Assembly (NCBI GenBank): GCA_028284945.1
Contig: JANQQJ010000034.1
Location: 1-64,000 of the forward strand
Length of the DNA stretch: 64,000 nucleotides
DNA from: Alphaproteobacteria bacterium
Lineage (GTDB): Bacteria > Pseudomonadota > Alphaproteobacteria > SMXS01
Direction: 5' to 3'
Shown here: piece after piece, positions 35,330-43,321 of the stretch
Layout: every line of letters begins with the position of its first letter
Numbering within the stretch: the first letter of the stretch is position 1
Translations under genes and position numbers: made by a program
The notes under the pieces: generated by a model
Told to the model about the DNA's origin: nothing
The model's database searches: none
What the model saw: only the letters and a program-made list of their open reading frames with translations

Positions 35330-38130
35330 GCATGCGCGTCGCTCAAGGTCTCTGCTTCATCGCGGCGGGTGAAGCCGCTGCCAACGGACAAAATCGTGCG
35401 CAATAGGGCGCAGGCTTCTTGATCCCGCCCCTGTTGCAACCGCGCCAGCGCCAGGTGGTACTGAATGTCGGGTTCGTCCGGGGCCAGGGCGCTGGCCTCT
35501 TCAAGCACAGTCGCGCCCTCCTCGACACGGCCATGCTCCACCATAATCCAGCCATAGGTATCCATGACAATGACCGCTTCAGGCATGATCTTGTAGGCTT
35601 CTTCCGCCAGAGCGACCGCGCGCGGGTCACCAATACTTTGATACAACCAGGCAAGATTATTCAGAATCATTGGATTGCCGGGATCATCCTCTTGCAGCTG
35701 CTTGTGATGATGAATCGAACGCTCATAGTCACCGGCTTCCAAATAGGCACCGGCCAGCAGCCCCCTGACGGATCGCTGATCTGGATTGTCGTTCAACCAG
35801 CTTTCAAGAACTCCGGCCGCCAGCGTTTGCTCATCTATTTCCTGATAGGCGTGATAGAGCCGCAGCGCGGAGTCGACAGAGTTCACTTTAGGTTCCGCCG
35901 CCTTGAAGGACGCGATCGCGGACGCGCTGTCGCCCGACCTTCCGTGGACAAGCCCAACCAGGATGTCGCCCAGCGGCAGTTGAGGCTGTGCCTCCTGAAG
36001 GGCGACGGCCACTTCCATCGCTGATCGATACCGCTCGTTGTCGAGTTCCAGTGTAACCAGTTCAAGAACTGGTTGGATCAATGTCGGATCGAGTTCTAGC
36101 GCCCGGCGATAAGAAGAACGTGCATTGAACACATCGCCCGTGCTGAGTTGGGCGCGTCCCAGCGCAACAAAAACATCTGCCCGTTCCGGCGCCAATTCAG
36201 CCAATCTACCGTAGGTAATGACCGCCGAAACCGTATCCCCGGCTGACCTCTGGGCTCTAGCCAGGGCTTCAATCACCTCCGCGCGATCCGGCAATCGCTG
36301 GTCAAGAGCACTCGCGATTGCGAGCGCCCTGACTGAATTTTCTTTAGCAATGTAGCGGTTGATGAGCATAAGCGACGCACGCGGCGAATTGGGCACGGCC
36401 GCAGCAGCAGTTTCCAGCCATTCGATGGCGGCGGCTTCATCACCAGACTGCAGCGACAATCTGGCCAGTTCGATCATCGCCTCTTCATGATCCGGGTAGA
36501 GCTCATGATAGGCCTGATACCGGTTTACCGCGGCTTCGATGTCCTGTTCTGCAATCTCGAGCCGCGCCAGATTCTGGACAGCGGGAAAGAACGCCGGATT
36601 GATCTCAAGGGCCTTTTCAAAAGCAGCAGTTGCCCCGGGCACGTCGCCCTTAGCGCGGAGCGCAGCCCCCATGAGATTGTGAGCTGCGGGATCTTCTGGG
36701 CTGCCATCTACGAACTGTTGAGCAATCGATAACGCTGTGTCTGTGTCGCCCTCGACAAGACTGTGCCGAGCCAGAAGAAGCGGTGCACGGCGTGCCGTCG
36801 GGTCCGTCTCCACAACGGCTTCAAGCTCTTCCAGCCCACCAGATTGATCGCCCGTCGCGAGCCGCGCTACAGCAAGCTGTGTCCGGTAAAGACTTTCATC
36901 GGGTGCGACGTTCACGGCACGCTCGTAAAGGTCAACCGCAGCCTCATAGTCCCTGATCCCCATGTGAGCACTCGCGGCAAGCGCCAGCACACGAGCATCT
37001 ATGTCGGGATTGTCGACAATCGGGGCAAAGACCTCCGTGGCCTCGGCAAATTGTCCCTGCCGGACCAAGGTGCCGCCTAACAGCCGGCGCCCATTTACAT
37101 GACTTGGTGCCTGCTCGACAAACCGGCTGAGGTGATAAAATGCCTGTTCAAGATTGCCCTGGGCGTAGGCAATCGTCCCCCGCAGGTAGAGCGCGGGGAG
37201 ATAATCGTCCAACGCTGATCCTGCCCGGTTCAGAACCGCCTCCGCACCGACATAGGATTGTTGTTTGGTCAACATCAGCCCTGACAGGTAAAGCGCCAGG
37301 GGATGCCGCGGGCTCAACTCCAGCGCTGCGTCAATATTCCTTTGGGCTTCTTGGTCCCGGTCCATATCGATCAGCGCGGACGCTTGGCCCAGCAGCGCTT
37401 CAATGTTGTTCGGTCGAAGCGCCAAGGCCTCGCCAAAGGCAGTGACAGACAAATCGAAGTCTCTCGACATCCGCGCGAGTTCGCCCTGCAGTATTTTGGC
37501 ACCAACTGAATTCTCGTCGATACCCAAGGCCTCTTCGATCATCTCCAGCGCGGCGTCGGTATCACCCTTGGCAATAAGAACACGGGCCAGGCCGGTTTTC
37601 GCCTCAACATAGTCGGGTGATGCCGAAAACGCCTTTCTGTATTCCGCCTCAGCCTCGTCCAGCTGCCGGAGGCCGAAATAAGCCCGGCCACGGCTGGACA
37701 GCAAAGCGGCGCGCCGTTCGGGATCAGGATCATCGGCCTCAATCTCCCTGAGAAGCGATTTGAACTTGCCCTGGATCAACAGCGCCTCGGCCAGTCGCTC
37801 ACGCAGTTGGCTTTCGTCAAAGCCCTGATCATAGGCAGTACGCAGTTCTTTCTCAGCCGATGCGCCATCCTGCGCTTCGATATAGACCGCGCCAAGTATG
37901 TAGCGCGCCTGAATATTCTCGGGATCCTGTTGCAGCGCGGTCTTGAGCAGCGCAATCGCGGCGCGTATCTCACCGGCATCCAGATAGGCCTGGGCATCGA
38001 TCAAATAAGGCTCAACAACACCAGCTTCGGGAACGGCGAGGACTGGTGCCCGTCCAAACAACAGGGCCAGGACCGCCGCGGCGACAAGTATGCGCAAAGC
38101 AGGTCGAATTGTGGCGTCATAGAACAGCAT
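35320..38130 (-). CDS. prsT: TPR-repeat scaffold of the PEP-CTERM system (PrsT-like)
   Basis: A 936-residue periplasmic protein with a signal peptide at residues 1-33 and then more than twenty tetratricopeptide-type repeats, visible as recurring A-x7-P/Y-x-A-x3-L/A-A patterns (for example NIQARYILGAVY, PDYVEAKTGLARVL). Its size and place match PrsT of XrtA loci. The known family is often a lipoprotein, but no cysteine lies at the end of this signal peptide. It probably organises the export machinery across the periplasm. Confidence 0.9.
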   Translation of the reverse strand: MLFYDATIRPALRILVAAAVLALLFGRAPVLAVPEAGVVEPYLIDAQAYLDAGEIRAAIALLKTALQQDPENIQARYILGAVYIEAQDGASAEKELRTAYDQGFDESQLRERLAEALLIQGKFKSLLREIEADDPDPERRAALLSSRGRAYFGLRQLDEAEAEYRKAFSASPDYVEAKTGLARVLIAKGDTDAALEMIEEALGIDENSVGAKILQGELARMSRDFDLSVTAFGEALALRPNNIEALLGQASALIDMDRDQEAQRNIDAALELSPRHPLALYLSGLMLTKQQSYVGAEAVLNRAGSALDDYLPALYLRGTIAYAQGNLEQAFYHLSRFVEQAPSHVNGRRLLGGTLVRQGQFAEATEVFAPIVDNPDIDARVLALAASAHMGIRDYEAAVDLYERAVNVAPDESLYRTQLAVARLATGDQSGGLEELEAVVETDPTARRAPLLLARHSLVEGDTDTALSIAQQFVDGSPEDPAAHNLMGAALRAKGDVPGATAAFEKALEINPAFFPAVQNLARLEIAEQDIEAAVNRYQAYHELYPDHEEAMIELARLSLQSGDEAAAIEWLETAAAAVPNSPRASLMLINRYIAKENSVRALAIASALDQRLPDRAEVIEALARAQRSAGDTVSAVITYGRLAELAPERADVFVALGRAQLSTGDVFNARSSYRRALELDPTLIQPVLELVTLELDNERYRSAMEVAVALQEAQPQLPLGDILVGLVHGRSGDSASAIASFKAAEPKVNSVDSALRLYHAYQEIDEQTLAAGVLESWLNDNPDQRSVRGLLAGAYLEAGDYERSIHHHKQLQEDDPGNPMILNNLAWLYQSIGDPRAVALAEEAYKIMPEAVIVMDTYGWIMVEHGRVEEGATVLEEASALAPDEPDIQYHLALARLQQGRDQEACALLRTILSVGSGFTRRDEAETLSDAHACR

Positions 38131-38193
38131 GATCGTTCCTTAGGGGCGACTATAGGCGGTGACTACGCGACATCAAGGCAATCGTCATCTCGA

Positions 38194-39582
38194 TCACCGC
38201 GCGCCTGATGGGAACAAAACAACGCGGATGGTCCTAATCAACGTCAAGATGTCCAGGAAAAACGAGAAATTCTTGATGTAATAGAGATCGTACTCAACCT
38301 TCTGCTTGGCATCTTCTATTGAGGCACCATAGGGGTAGTTGACCTGTGCCCATCCCGTGATTCCGGGTCGAACCGTGTGCCGCTCCAGATAATATGGAAC
38401 TTCCTGAGCAATCTGCTCGACAAAGAACGGCCGCTCAGGCCGTGGCCCTACGAAACTCATATCCCCTTTTAGAACATTGATGATCTGAGGCAGCTCATCG
38501 ATCCGGAGCTTCCGGATAATGTTGCCGACCGGGGTAATCCGCGGATCCCTTTCCTCCGCCCATTTTGGCCCGTCCTGGCTCTCAGCGTCTTCGAGCATGC
38601 TGCGAAACTTGAACAATGTGAATGGCTCACCGCCCTGGCCGACCCGCTCTTGCCTGTACAAGACAGGGCCTGGGCTGGTGACAGCAATCGCGATGGCCGT
38701 AATCAACATGAAAGGAACCGTCACCACCATCAGAATGCCGCTGGAGATCAGATCGACGGTCCGCTTGACAAAGAGCCGCGCGGGACCGGCCGTCGACCCC
38801 TCGGAATAAATCAGCCAGCTTGGCACGAACCCATCCAGGTCAACCTTGCCGGCCTCGCGCTCAATAAACCCACTATAATCGCTGATCCGGATGCCAGCGA
38901 GCCGGCACTCCAGCAAGTCGCGCAGAGGCATATTGACGCGTCGCTCTTCCATGGCGGTGACGATCTCGTCAACATCGTGTTCCCGGGCGAAGGCCTGTAA
39001 GGACTGAACATCTTCACGCTCTACAAACTCTGGTACCTGTGTTTCCTCTTCGCCCATGCGAATAAACGCGACACAGGTGAAGCCCTGCGCTCTCGTGTTC
39101 GACTGCAGATCCAAGATGCGCTTGGCCAACCGCCCGGCACCAAGAACCATAACACGGCGTCTGAACCGCTCCATATCGACAACAGCCAGAAACAATGCAC
39201 GGCTCACGAGAACACCGGCGAGCGAAAGAAAGAAAGCAATAACAAAGATGCTTCGCCATACCGCGATCGACGGGAAGAAAAAGAATATGAGCGCCAGAAT
39301 CAGGGCGGCCAGCGGGAACGCGGCAAAGATGGTCACGATCGTATTGCGAAAGTCCCGGCAGGTCTCTCGCTGGTACAAACCCAGTACCAGCATCACAATC
39401 TGAACTGTAAGAACAAAGATCGCCAGGGTCGGGACTGGATCGCTGAACACGGTGGGGCTTAGCCCGGCGAGACTAAGACGTAGGGGTAACGCCGCATAAG
39501 CCGCGCCCGCCAATACAGCCGTTTCGATCAGCGCAAGCAGCAAGATCGACCGCGGCATGTAGTAACCGAAAAGCCTGATCAT
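38194..39582 (-). CDS. Polyprenyl-phosphate sugar transferase, XrtA locus
   Basis: A 462-residue initiating enzyme of exopolysaccharide synthesis that moves a sugar phosphate onto undecaprenyl phosphate. Four N-terminal membrane spans are followed by a Rossmann-like region (VMVLGAGRLAKRILD, residues 144-160), another span near 275-300, and the bacterial sugar-transferase domain with PVLYRQERVG, FKFRSM, RIDELPQ and GPRPERP. ATG 39582, with AGAGAG just before it, is chosen over an extension to 39774 that would run across the manC promoter region. Confidence 0.93.
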   Translation of the reverse strand: MIRLFGYYMPRSILLLALIETAVLAGAAYAALPLRLSLAGLSPTVFSDPVPTLAIFVLTVQIVMLVLGLYQRETCRDFRNTIVTIFAAFPLAALILALIFFFFPSIAVWRSIFVIAFFLSLAGVLVSRALFLAVVDMERFRRRVMVLGAGRLAKRILDLQSNTRAQGFTCVAFIRMGEEETQVPEFVEREDVQSLQAFAREHDVDEIVTAMEERRVNMPLRDLLECRLAGIRISDYSGFIEREAGKVDLDGFVPSWLIYSEGSTAGPARLFVKRTVDLISSGILMVVTVPFMLITAIAIAVTSPGPVLYRQERVGQGGEPFTLFKFRSMLEDAESQDGPKWAEERDPRITPVGNIIRKLRIDELPQIINVLKGDMSFVGPRPERPFFVEQIAQEVPYYLERHTVRPGITGWAQVNYPYGASIEDAKQKVEYDLYYIKNFSFFLDILTLIRTIRVVLFPSGAR

Positions 39583-39686
39583 CAGCTCTCTTTTCACCTT
39601 TGGCGTGCGGGCGGTGCGGAATCCATCCGTTTCGGCTTTCCCATACCACACCAACATACAACTACAAAAGCGCATGCCAGTGACAC

Positions 39687-39705
39687 TCCGATACGAGAGA
39701 TCGGA
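39687..39705. promoter_or_regulatory. Inverted repeat TCCGAT-N7-ATCGGA
   Basis: A 6-bp inverted repeat with a 7-base spacer lies in the 185-base gap between the divergent sugar transferase and manC genes, 63 bases before the manC ATG. Its size and position suit an operator for a dimeric regulator of polysaccharide synthesis, but no regulator gene is adjacent. Confidence 0.3.
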
Positions 39706-39767
39706 TATTGACCTGATTGGACAAAGCACATGACACTGCAGCCGAACTTCAGGAGCATGTTTGTGCC

Positions 39768-41198
39768 ATGTCACAGCAGATATATCCGGTCATATTGTGT
39801 GGCGGCTCTGGCACGCGATTGTGGCCCGCATCGCGGCGAAGTTATCCTAAGCAACTACTATCGCTGGTCAGCGACCGCAGCCTGCTTCAGGAAACCATTC
39901 TACGTTTTAGCGATTCCGGACGATTTGCCAGGCCCGTGGCAATTGCTGGCGAACCATATCGATTTGCCATCGCAGACCAGTTTCTCCATGCCGGCATGGA
40001 AGCATCGGCGCTGATTTTGGAACCCGAAGGCCGGAACACGGCGCCAGCGGCGGCGATTGCTGCAAACTGGGTCGCACAGCGGGACCTTGACGCCATCGTT
40101 CTGCTTACGCCGTCCGATCACCTGGTCGGCAATCAGAAGGCGCTGCTTGCCGGGATCGAGACCGGAGCCAAGATTGCTCAAGAAACCGGAGCGCTCGTAA
40201 CCTTTGGCGTGACGCCAACCGGTCCTGAAACCGGATATGGCTATATCAAGACGGGCGACCAGATTGAGGCTGCAGGGACCGAGGCGTTCTGGATTAACAA
40301 GTTCACCGAGAAACCAGACCTTGGAACGGCCAAAGAATACCTGGCTGAAGGCGGATATCTTTGGAACAGCGGCCTGTTCCTTTTTCGCGCCAAAGACTAC
40401 CTGGACGCGCTTGAACGCCTCGAGCCTGAGATCGCAGAGGCGTCCGGCGAGGCACTTGCAGGAGCCCGGGATGACCTGGATTTCCTCCGGCTGGACGAAG
40501 CCGCGTTCAAGCGCTGCCGATCCATATCGATCGACTACGCGGTTATGGAGCGCATTGATGCCGCAGCGGTGGTCCCGGTCGACATGGATTGGTCTGATGT
40601 CGGGACTTGGCCGGCTGTTCATGCCGTTTCTGACAAGGATGATGAAGGCAACTCCCTGAGCGGGCCGGTGCTTCCCATCAAGACGCATGGATCGCAGGTC
40701 AGAAGCGACGGGCCACTGGTTGTAACCTATGGCGTCGATAATCTGGCGGTTATCGCCTCGACCGACGCCATTCTGGTATCAACGCTCGAATCTGCACGCG
40801 ACCTGAAAGAAGCGGTAGAACAACTGGATAAGAAATTGCCCTCTGTCACGGACGAAAAACCGCGAACATTCCGGCCCTGGGGCTGGTTTGAGACCGTTGA
40901 TGAAGGGCCAGGGTTCAAGGTCAAACGGATTGCGGTGAAACCAGGCCGTAAACTTTCACTGCAGACCCATGCGAAACGGGCCGAGCACTGGGTGGTCGTC
41001 ACCGGGGAGGCGCTGATCACGACCGGCGATAAGACTATGTTATTAAAAGAAAATCAGTCTACCTATATCCCTGTCGGCACACCACATCGGCTGGAAAACC
41101 CGGGGGAAGAGGACTTACACATCGTCGAGGTCCAGTCCGGCAGTTATTTGGGCGAAGACGATATTGTGCGTCTTGATGATGTCTATGGCAGGCAGTAG
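39768..41198 (+). CDS. manC: Mannose-1-phosphate guanylyltransferase/mannose-6-phosphate isomerase
   Basis: A 475-residue bifunctional enzyme making GDP-mannose, the activated sugar for mannose-containing polymers. The nucleotidyltransferase motif CGGSGTRLWP is at residues 11-20, followed by the FTEKP signature. The C-terminal cupin domain (RPWGWFETVDEGPGFKVKRI and LSLQTHAKRAEHWVVV) provides the isomerase metal site. ATG 39768 matches the family N-terminus. Its presence suggests the XrtA polymer contains mannose or a derived sugar. Confidence 0.95.
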   Translation: MSQQIYPVILCGGSGTRLWPASRRSYPKQLLSLVSDRSLLQETILRFSDSGRFARPVAIAGEPYRFAIADQFLHAGMEASALILEPEGRNTAPAAAIAANWVAQRDLDAIVLLTPSDHLVGNQKALLAGIETGAKIAQETGALVTFGVTPTGPETGYGYIKTGDQIEAAGTEAFWINKFTEKPDLGTAKEYLAEGGYLWNSGLFLFRAKDYLDALERLEPEIAEASGEALAGARDDLDFLRLDEAAFKRCRSISIDYAVMERIDAAAVVPVDMDWSDVGTWPAVHAVSDKDDEGNSLSGPVLPIKTHGSQVRSDGPLVVTYGVDNLAVIASTDAILVSTLESARDLKEAVEQLDKKLPSVTDEKPRTFRPWGWFETVDEGPGFKVKRIAVKPGRKLSLQTHAKRAEHWVVVTGEALITTGDKTMLLKENQSTYIPVGTPHRLENPGEEDLHIVEVQSGSYLGEDDIVRLDDVYGRQ

Positions 41199-41388
41199 CG
41201 GCTTACTTTACCGAGCCAAAATTAGTCGAGGTTTCTTCTTCTCACTTCTTTCTCAATTGTGCTAAGAACTCTCCAGAGGTCGGAAACCTGGCGAAAGCTT
41301 GGAGGCTTGTGGTTGCCTGACCCGCAGTGAATTTGGGCCTGATTTCAGATCATGCGGCGGGAAACACATGTTTTGCGAGGTGAAGTGA

Positions 41389-41403
41389 CCGGTTCAGAAC
41401 CGG
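41389..41403 (+). promoter_or_regulatory. Dyad CCGGTTC-A-GAACCGG overlapping the cargo gene's ribosome site
   Basis: A 15-base perfect dyad ends two bases into the GGGAG (41402-41406) that serves as ribosome binding site for the PEP-CTERM protein gene at 41414. As DNA it could be an operator. As RNA its one-base loop is too tight to form fully, though a shorter stem could still partly hide the ribosome site. The rest of the 215-base gap after manC shows no convincing promoter or terminator. Confidence 0.35.
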
Positions 41404-41413
41404 GAGTCGCTCA

Positions 41414-43252
41414 ATGAGGGCGTCAGGTACATTTTCAACTTTTGTTCTTGTCGTAGCTGCAGGGTGGCTGGCTGCTGGAATATTGCTGCCATCATCACAG
41501 CCGCTTGAAGAAGATTTTGATCTCTATGCCTGGATGGCAGAAGAGGATCAGGCAGCGGCTGAGGCACAACAGGTCGCGGACGCGCCTGTTGATGAAGACG
41601 ATGCACGGGGCGACTTGGGCTCGCTCGACGACAAGCTGTGGTCCATTCTGCTGCCCAAGCAGGAAAGCATAGGGTTTTCCGGTACCGGCGGCGCCGTTCC
41701 GCTGCGGCTTGTTGCCAATGAAGATGGCGACATCACAATTCCCCGCGAACAGCTTGACGCGGCGATCGAAGGCGCGCTGGAAGGAACCGAAGAAGGCTAT
41801 GCTGCGCTGCTCGACTACTTTGACGTCGTCGGCGGCAATGACGCTGCAATTGCACACAGGGCGCAAGTTCTGCTGGGCGAAATAGCGGGCGACAGTTCCG
41901 TCGCCGGGTCGCTTCCGGCGCTGACCGAAGCGGCGACCAATATTTCTGAAGCGGCCTTTGCGGCGCTTCAGTCATCTTACATCATGCAGGTCAGTCAGCA
42001 GCCGGACTTTACGCTGACACCCGGTTCCATCGGGTTCGACTTTGGCCCGGTCGTTGATGATGCTGGCACTGCCAACCCGGTCTTCCAGAATTTCAAGCGT
42101 GTCCCAGCTGACAGCGGTCATGTCGAGGGCGACTCGGCAGACGTTGAAACAAGTTCAACGAAGCTATGGGGCGATGGTGTCCGTGGCATGACGGTGTTTT
42201 CCGCCGACGTGCCGAACGGCATTTACAAAGTCTATGTCATGACCTCTGAAGAGGCTGGCATTGCACCCGACGATGCGTTTGGTGTCGGCAATTTCCTGCG
42301 CAATGATCAACCGCTGCGCCGGATCGACCTCTATGAGCGTCAGGGCGAGGCTGCGCTGGCCCTTATGGACCGTCAGGGCATTACCGCGACGATGGACGCG
42401 ACTGCCACGCTCGCGACAGATAGCGCGCAGGGCCAGGGCTCGGTATTGATGTTCCGTACGGAGGTGCGCGACGGACTGCTCTATATCGACTTCCCGCCAG
42501 GTGCGATCACCACCTATATCGTCGGCATCGTGATTGTGCCGACTGAAGACCTGCTCGGCGCGCAACTGTCCGAGATGGTCAGCGAACTGCTGGAAACCAT
42601 TACACCGGCAGCCGGGACACCAGGTCCGGGCCAAGCGACAGCTTTCGCGGCGCCAGCCTCGCAACCGCCAGGGCCCGGCGGGGGTGGTGGCGGTTTTGGC
42701 AGCCCAAGCGTGCCCTTCACTGAGCCAGGACCGTCAGGCGACGGTGACGGCGATCCGCCGCCTCCGGGAGATGGCGACGGTGATGGTGACGGCGATCCGC
42801 CTCCCCCACCTCCGTCGGGCGATGGAGATTTCTCGCTGCAGGCCGAGGGGCTTGGCCCCTACACTGCGGTGCTGGGTGACGAAATTACGCTCGATGGCAC
42901 GCAATCGTTGATCAATGACGTCATCATTGGCGGCGATGTGCCTGACGACCTGTTGGTCGAGTGGCTGTTCGACATCGACGGTGACGGCACCTTCGAAACC
43001 CTCGTGGCGACAGATCTCGTCGCCGTCATCGACAGCGATATCTTCGGCGCCACGGGAGAATTCCAGGGCATTCTGAGACTGACGCTGAATGGCGTTGTTT
43101 CCGAAGATGCGATCGTTGCGATTATTACATCGCCGGGCGGCGGCCCGATCCCGGAACCGGGAACCATGGGTCTTCTGGCCGGTGGTGCTGCGCTGATGGC
43201 CGTATTGCGGCGCAGACGGCGGCAGGCGTCATCCGGTCAAGATCAGGTTTAA
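41414..43252 (+). CDS. PEP-CTERM cargo protein with PKD-like domain
   Basis: A 612-residue secreted protein carrying the full exosortase sorting signal: Pro-Glu-Pro at residues 580-582, a hydrophobic span at 583-598, then five arginines (599-603). The N-terminus (residues 8-26) is a signal segment. The middle (170-400) is an unrecognised domain that includes FGVGNFLRNDQPLRRIDLYERQ and IDFPPGAITTYIVGIVIV. A Gly-Asp/Pro-rich linker (430-472) leads to a PKD-like domain (about 475-570, with WLFDIDGDGTFET). It is the only sorting-signal protein seen in the window and the obvious local substrate of XrtA. Confidence 0.92.
   Translation: MRASGTFSTFVLVVAAGWLAAGILLPSSQPLEEDFDLYAWMAEEDQAAAEAQQVADAPVDEDDARGDLGSLDDKLWSILLPKQESIGFSGTGGAVPLRLVANEDGDITIPREQLDAAIEGALEGTEEGYAALLDYFDVVGGNDAAIAHRAQVLLGEIAGDSSVAGSLPALTEAATNISEAAFAALQSSYIMQVSQQPDFTLTPGSIGFDFGPVVDDAGTANPVFQNFKRVPADSGHVEGDSADVETSSTKLWGDGVRGMTVFSADVPNGIYKVYVMTSEEAGIAPDDAFGVGNFLRNDQPLRRIDLYERQGEAALALMDRQGITATMDATATLATDSAQGQGSVLMFRTEVRDGLLYIDFPPGAITTYIVGIVIVPTEDLLGAQLSEMVSELLETITPAAGTPGPGQATAFAAPASQPPGPGGGGGGFGSPSVPFTEPGPSGDGDGDPPPPGDGDGDGDGDPPPPPPSGDGDFSLQAEGLGPYTAVLGDEITLDGTQSLINDVIIGGDVPDDLLVEWLFDIDGDGTFETLVATDLVAVIDSDIFGATGEFQGILRLTLNGVVSEDAIVAIITSPGGGPIPEPGTMGLLAGGAALMAVLRRRRRQASSGQDQV
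42737..42829 (+). repeat. Coding repeat: Gly-Asp and Pro blocks in the cargo linker
   Basis: Residues 442-472 alternate GDGDGD runs with PPPP and PPPPPP blocks, encoded by GGN-GAY hexamers and CCN runs that are imperfect copies of each other. It reads as an extended, acidic, possibly calcium-binding stalk that holds the PKD-like domain away from the rest. The repeated DNA makes length variation between strains likely. Confidence 0.8.
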
Positions 43253-43321
43253 AAGGGTTTGCCGAACCGTCAATTTTGCAGGACGGTATAGACTGGTGTT
43301 AACCACGGGATTCTAATCTAG

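Noticed and set aside
39583-39774. N-terminal extension of the sugar transferase
   Set aside because: It would cross the intergenic region of manC, and an ATG with AGAGAG precedes the first membrane span at 39582.
41199-41413. Possible sigma54 promoter before the cargo gene (TGGCGAAAGCTTGG and GGCTTGTGGTTGC)
   Set aside because: The GG-to-GC spacing is one base short in both cases and the conserved -12 GC is missing in the first, so neither fits.
42737-42829. Possible CRISPR or non-coding tandem repeat
   Set aside because: The repeat is in frame inside the cargo gene and encodes a Gly-Asp/Pro linker.
43253-43321. Terminator between the cargo gene and the toroid-like gene
   Set aside because: No stable GC stem followed by a T run was found, so the two may be co-transcribed.
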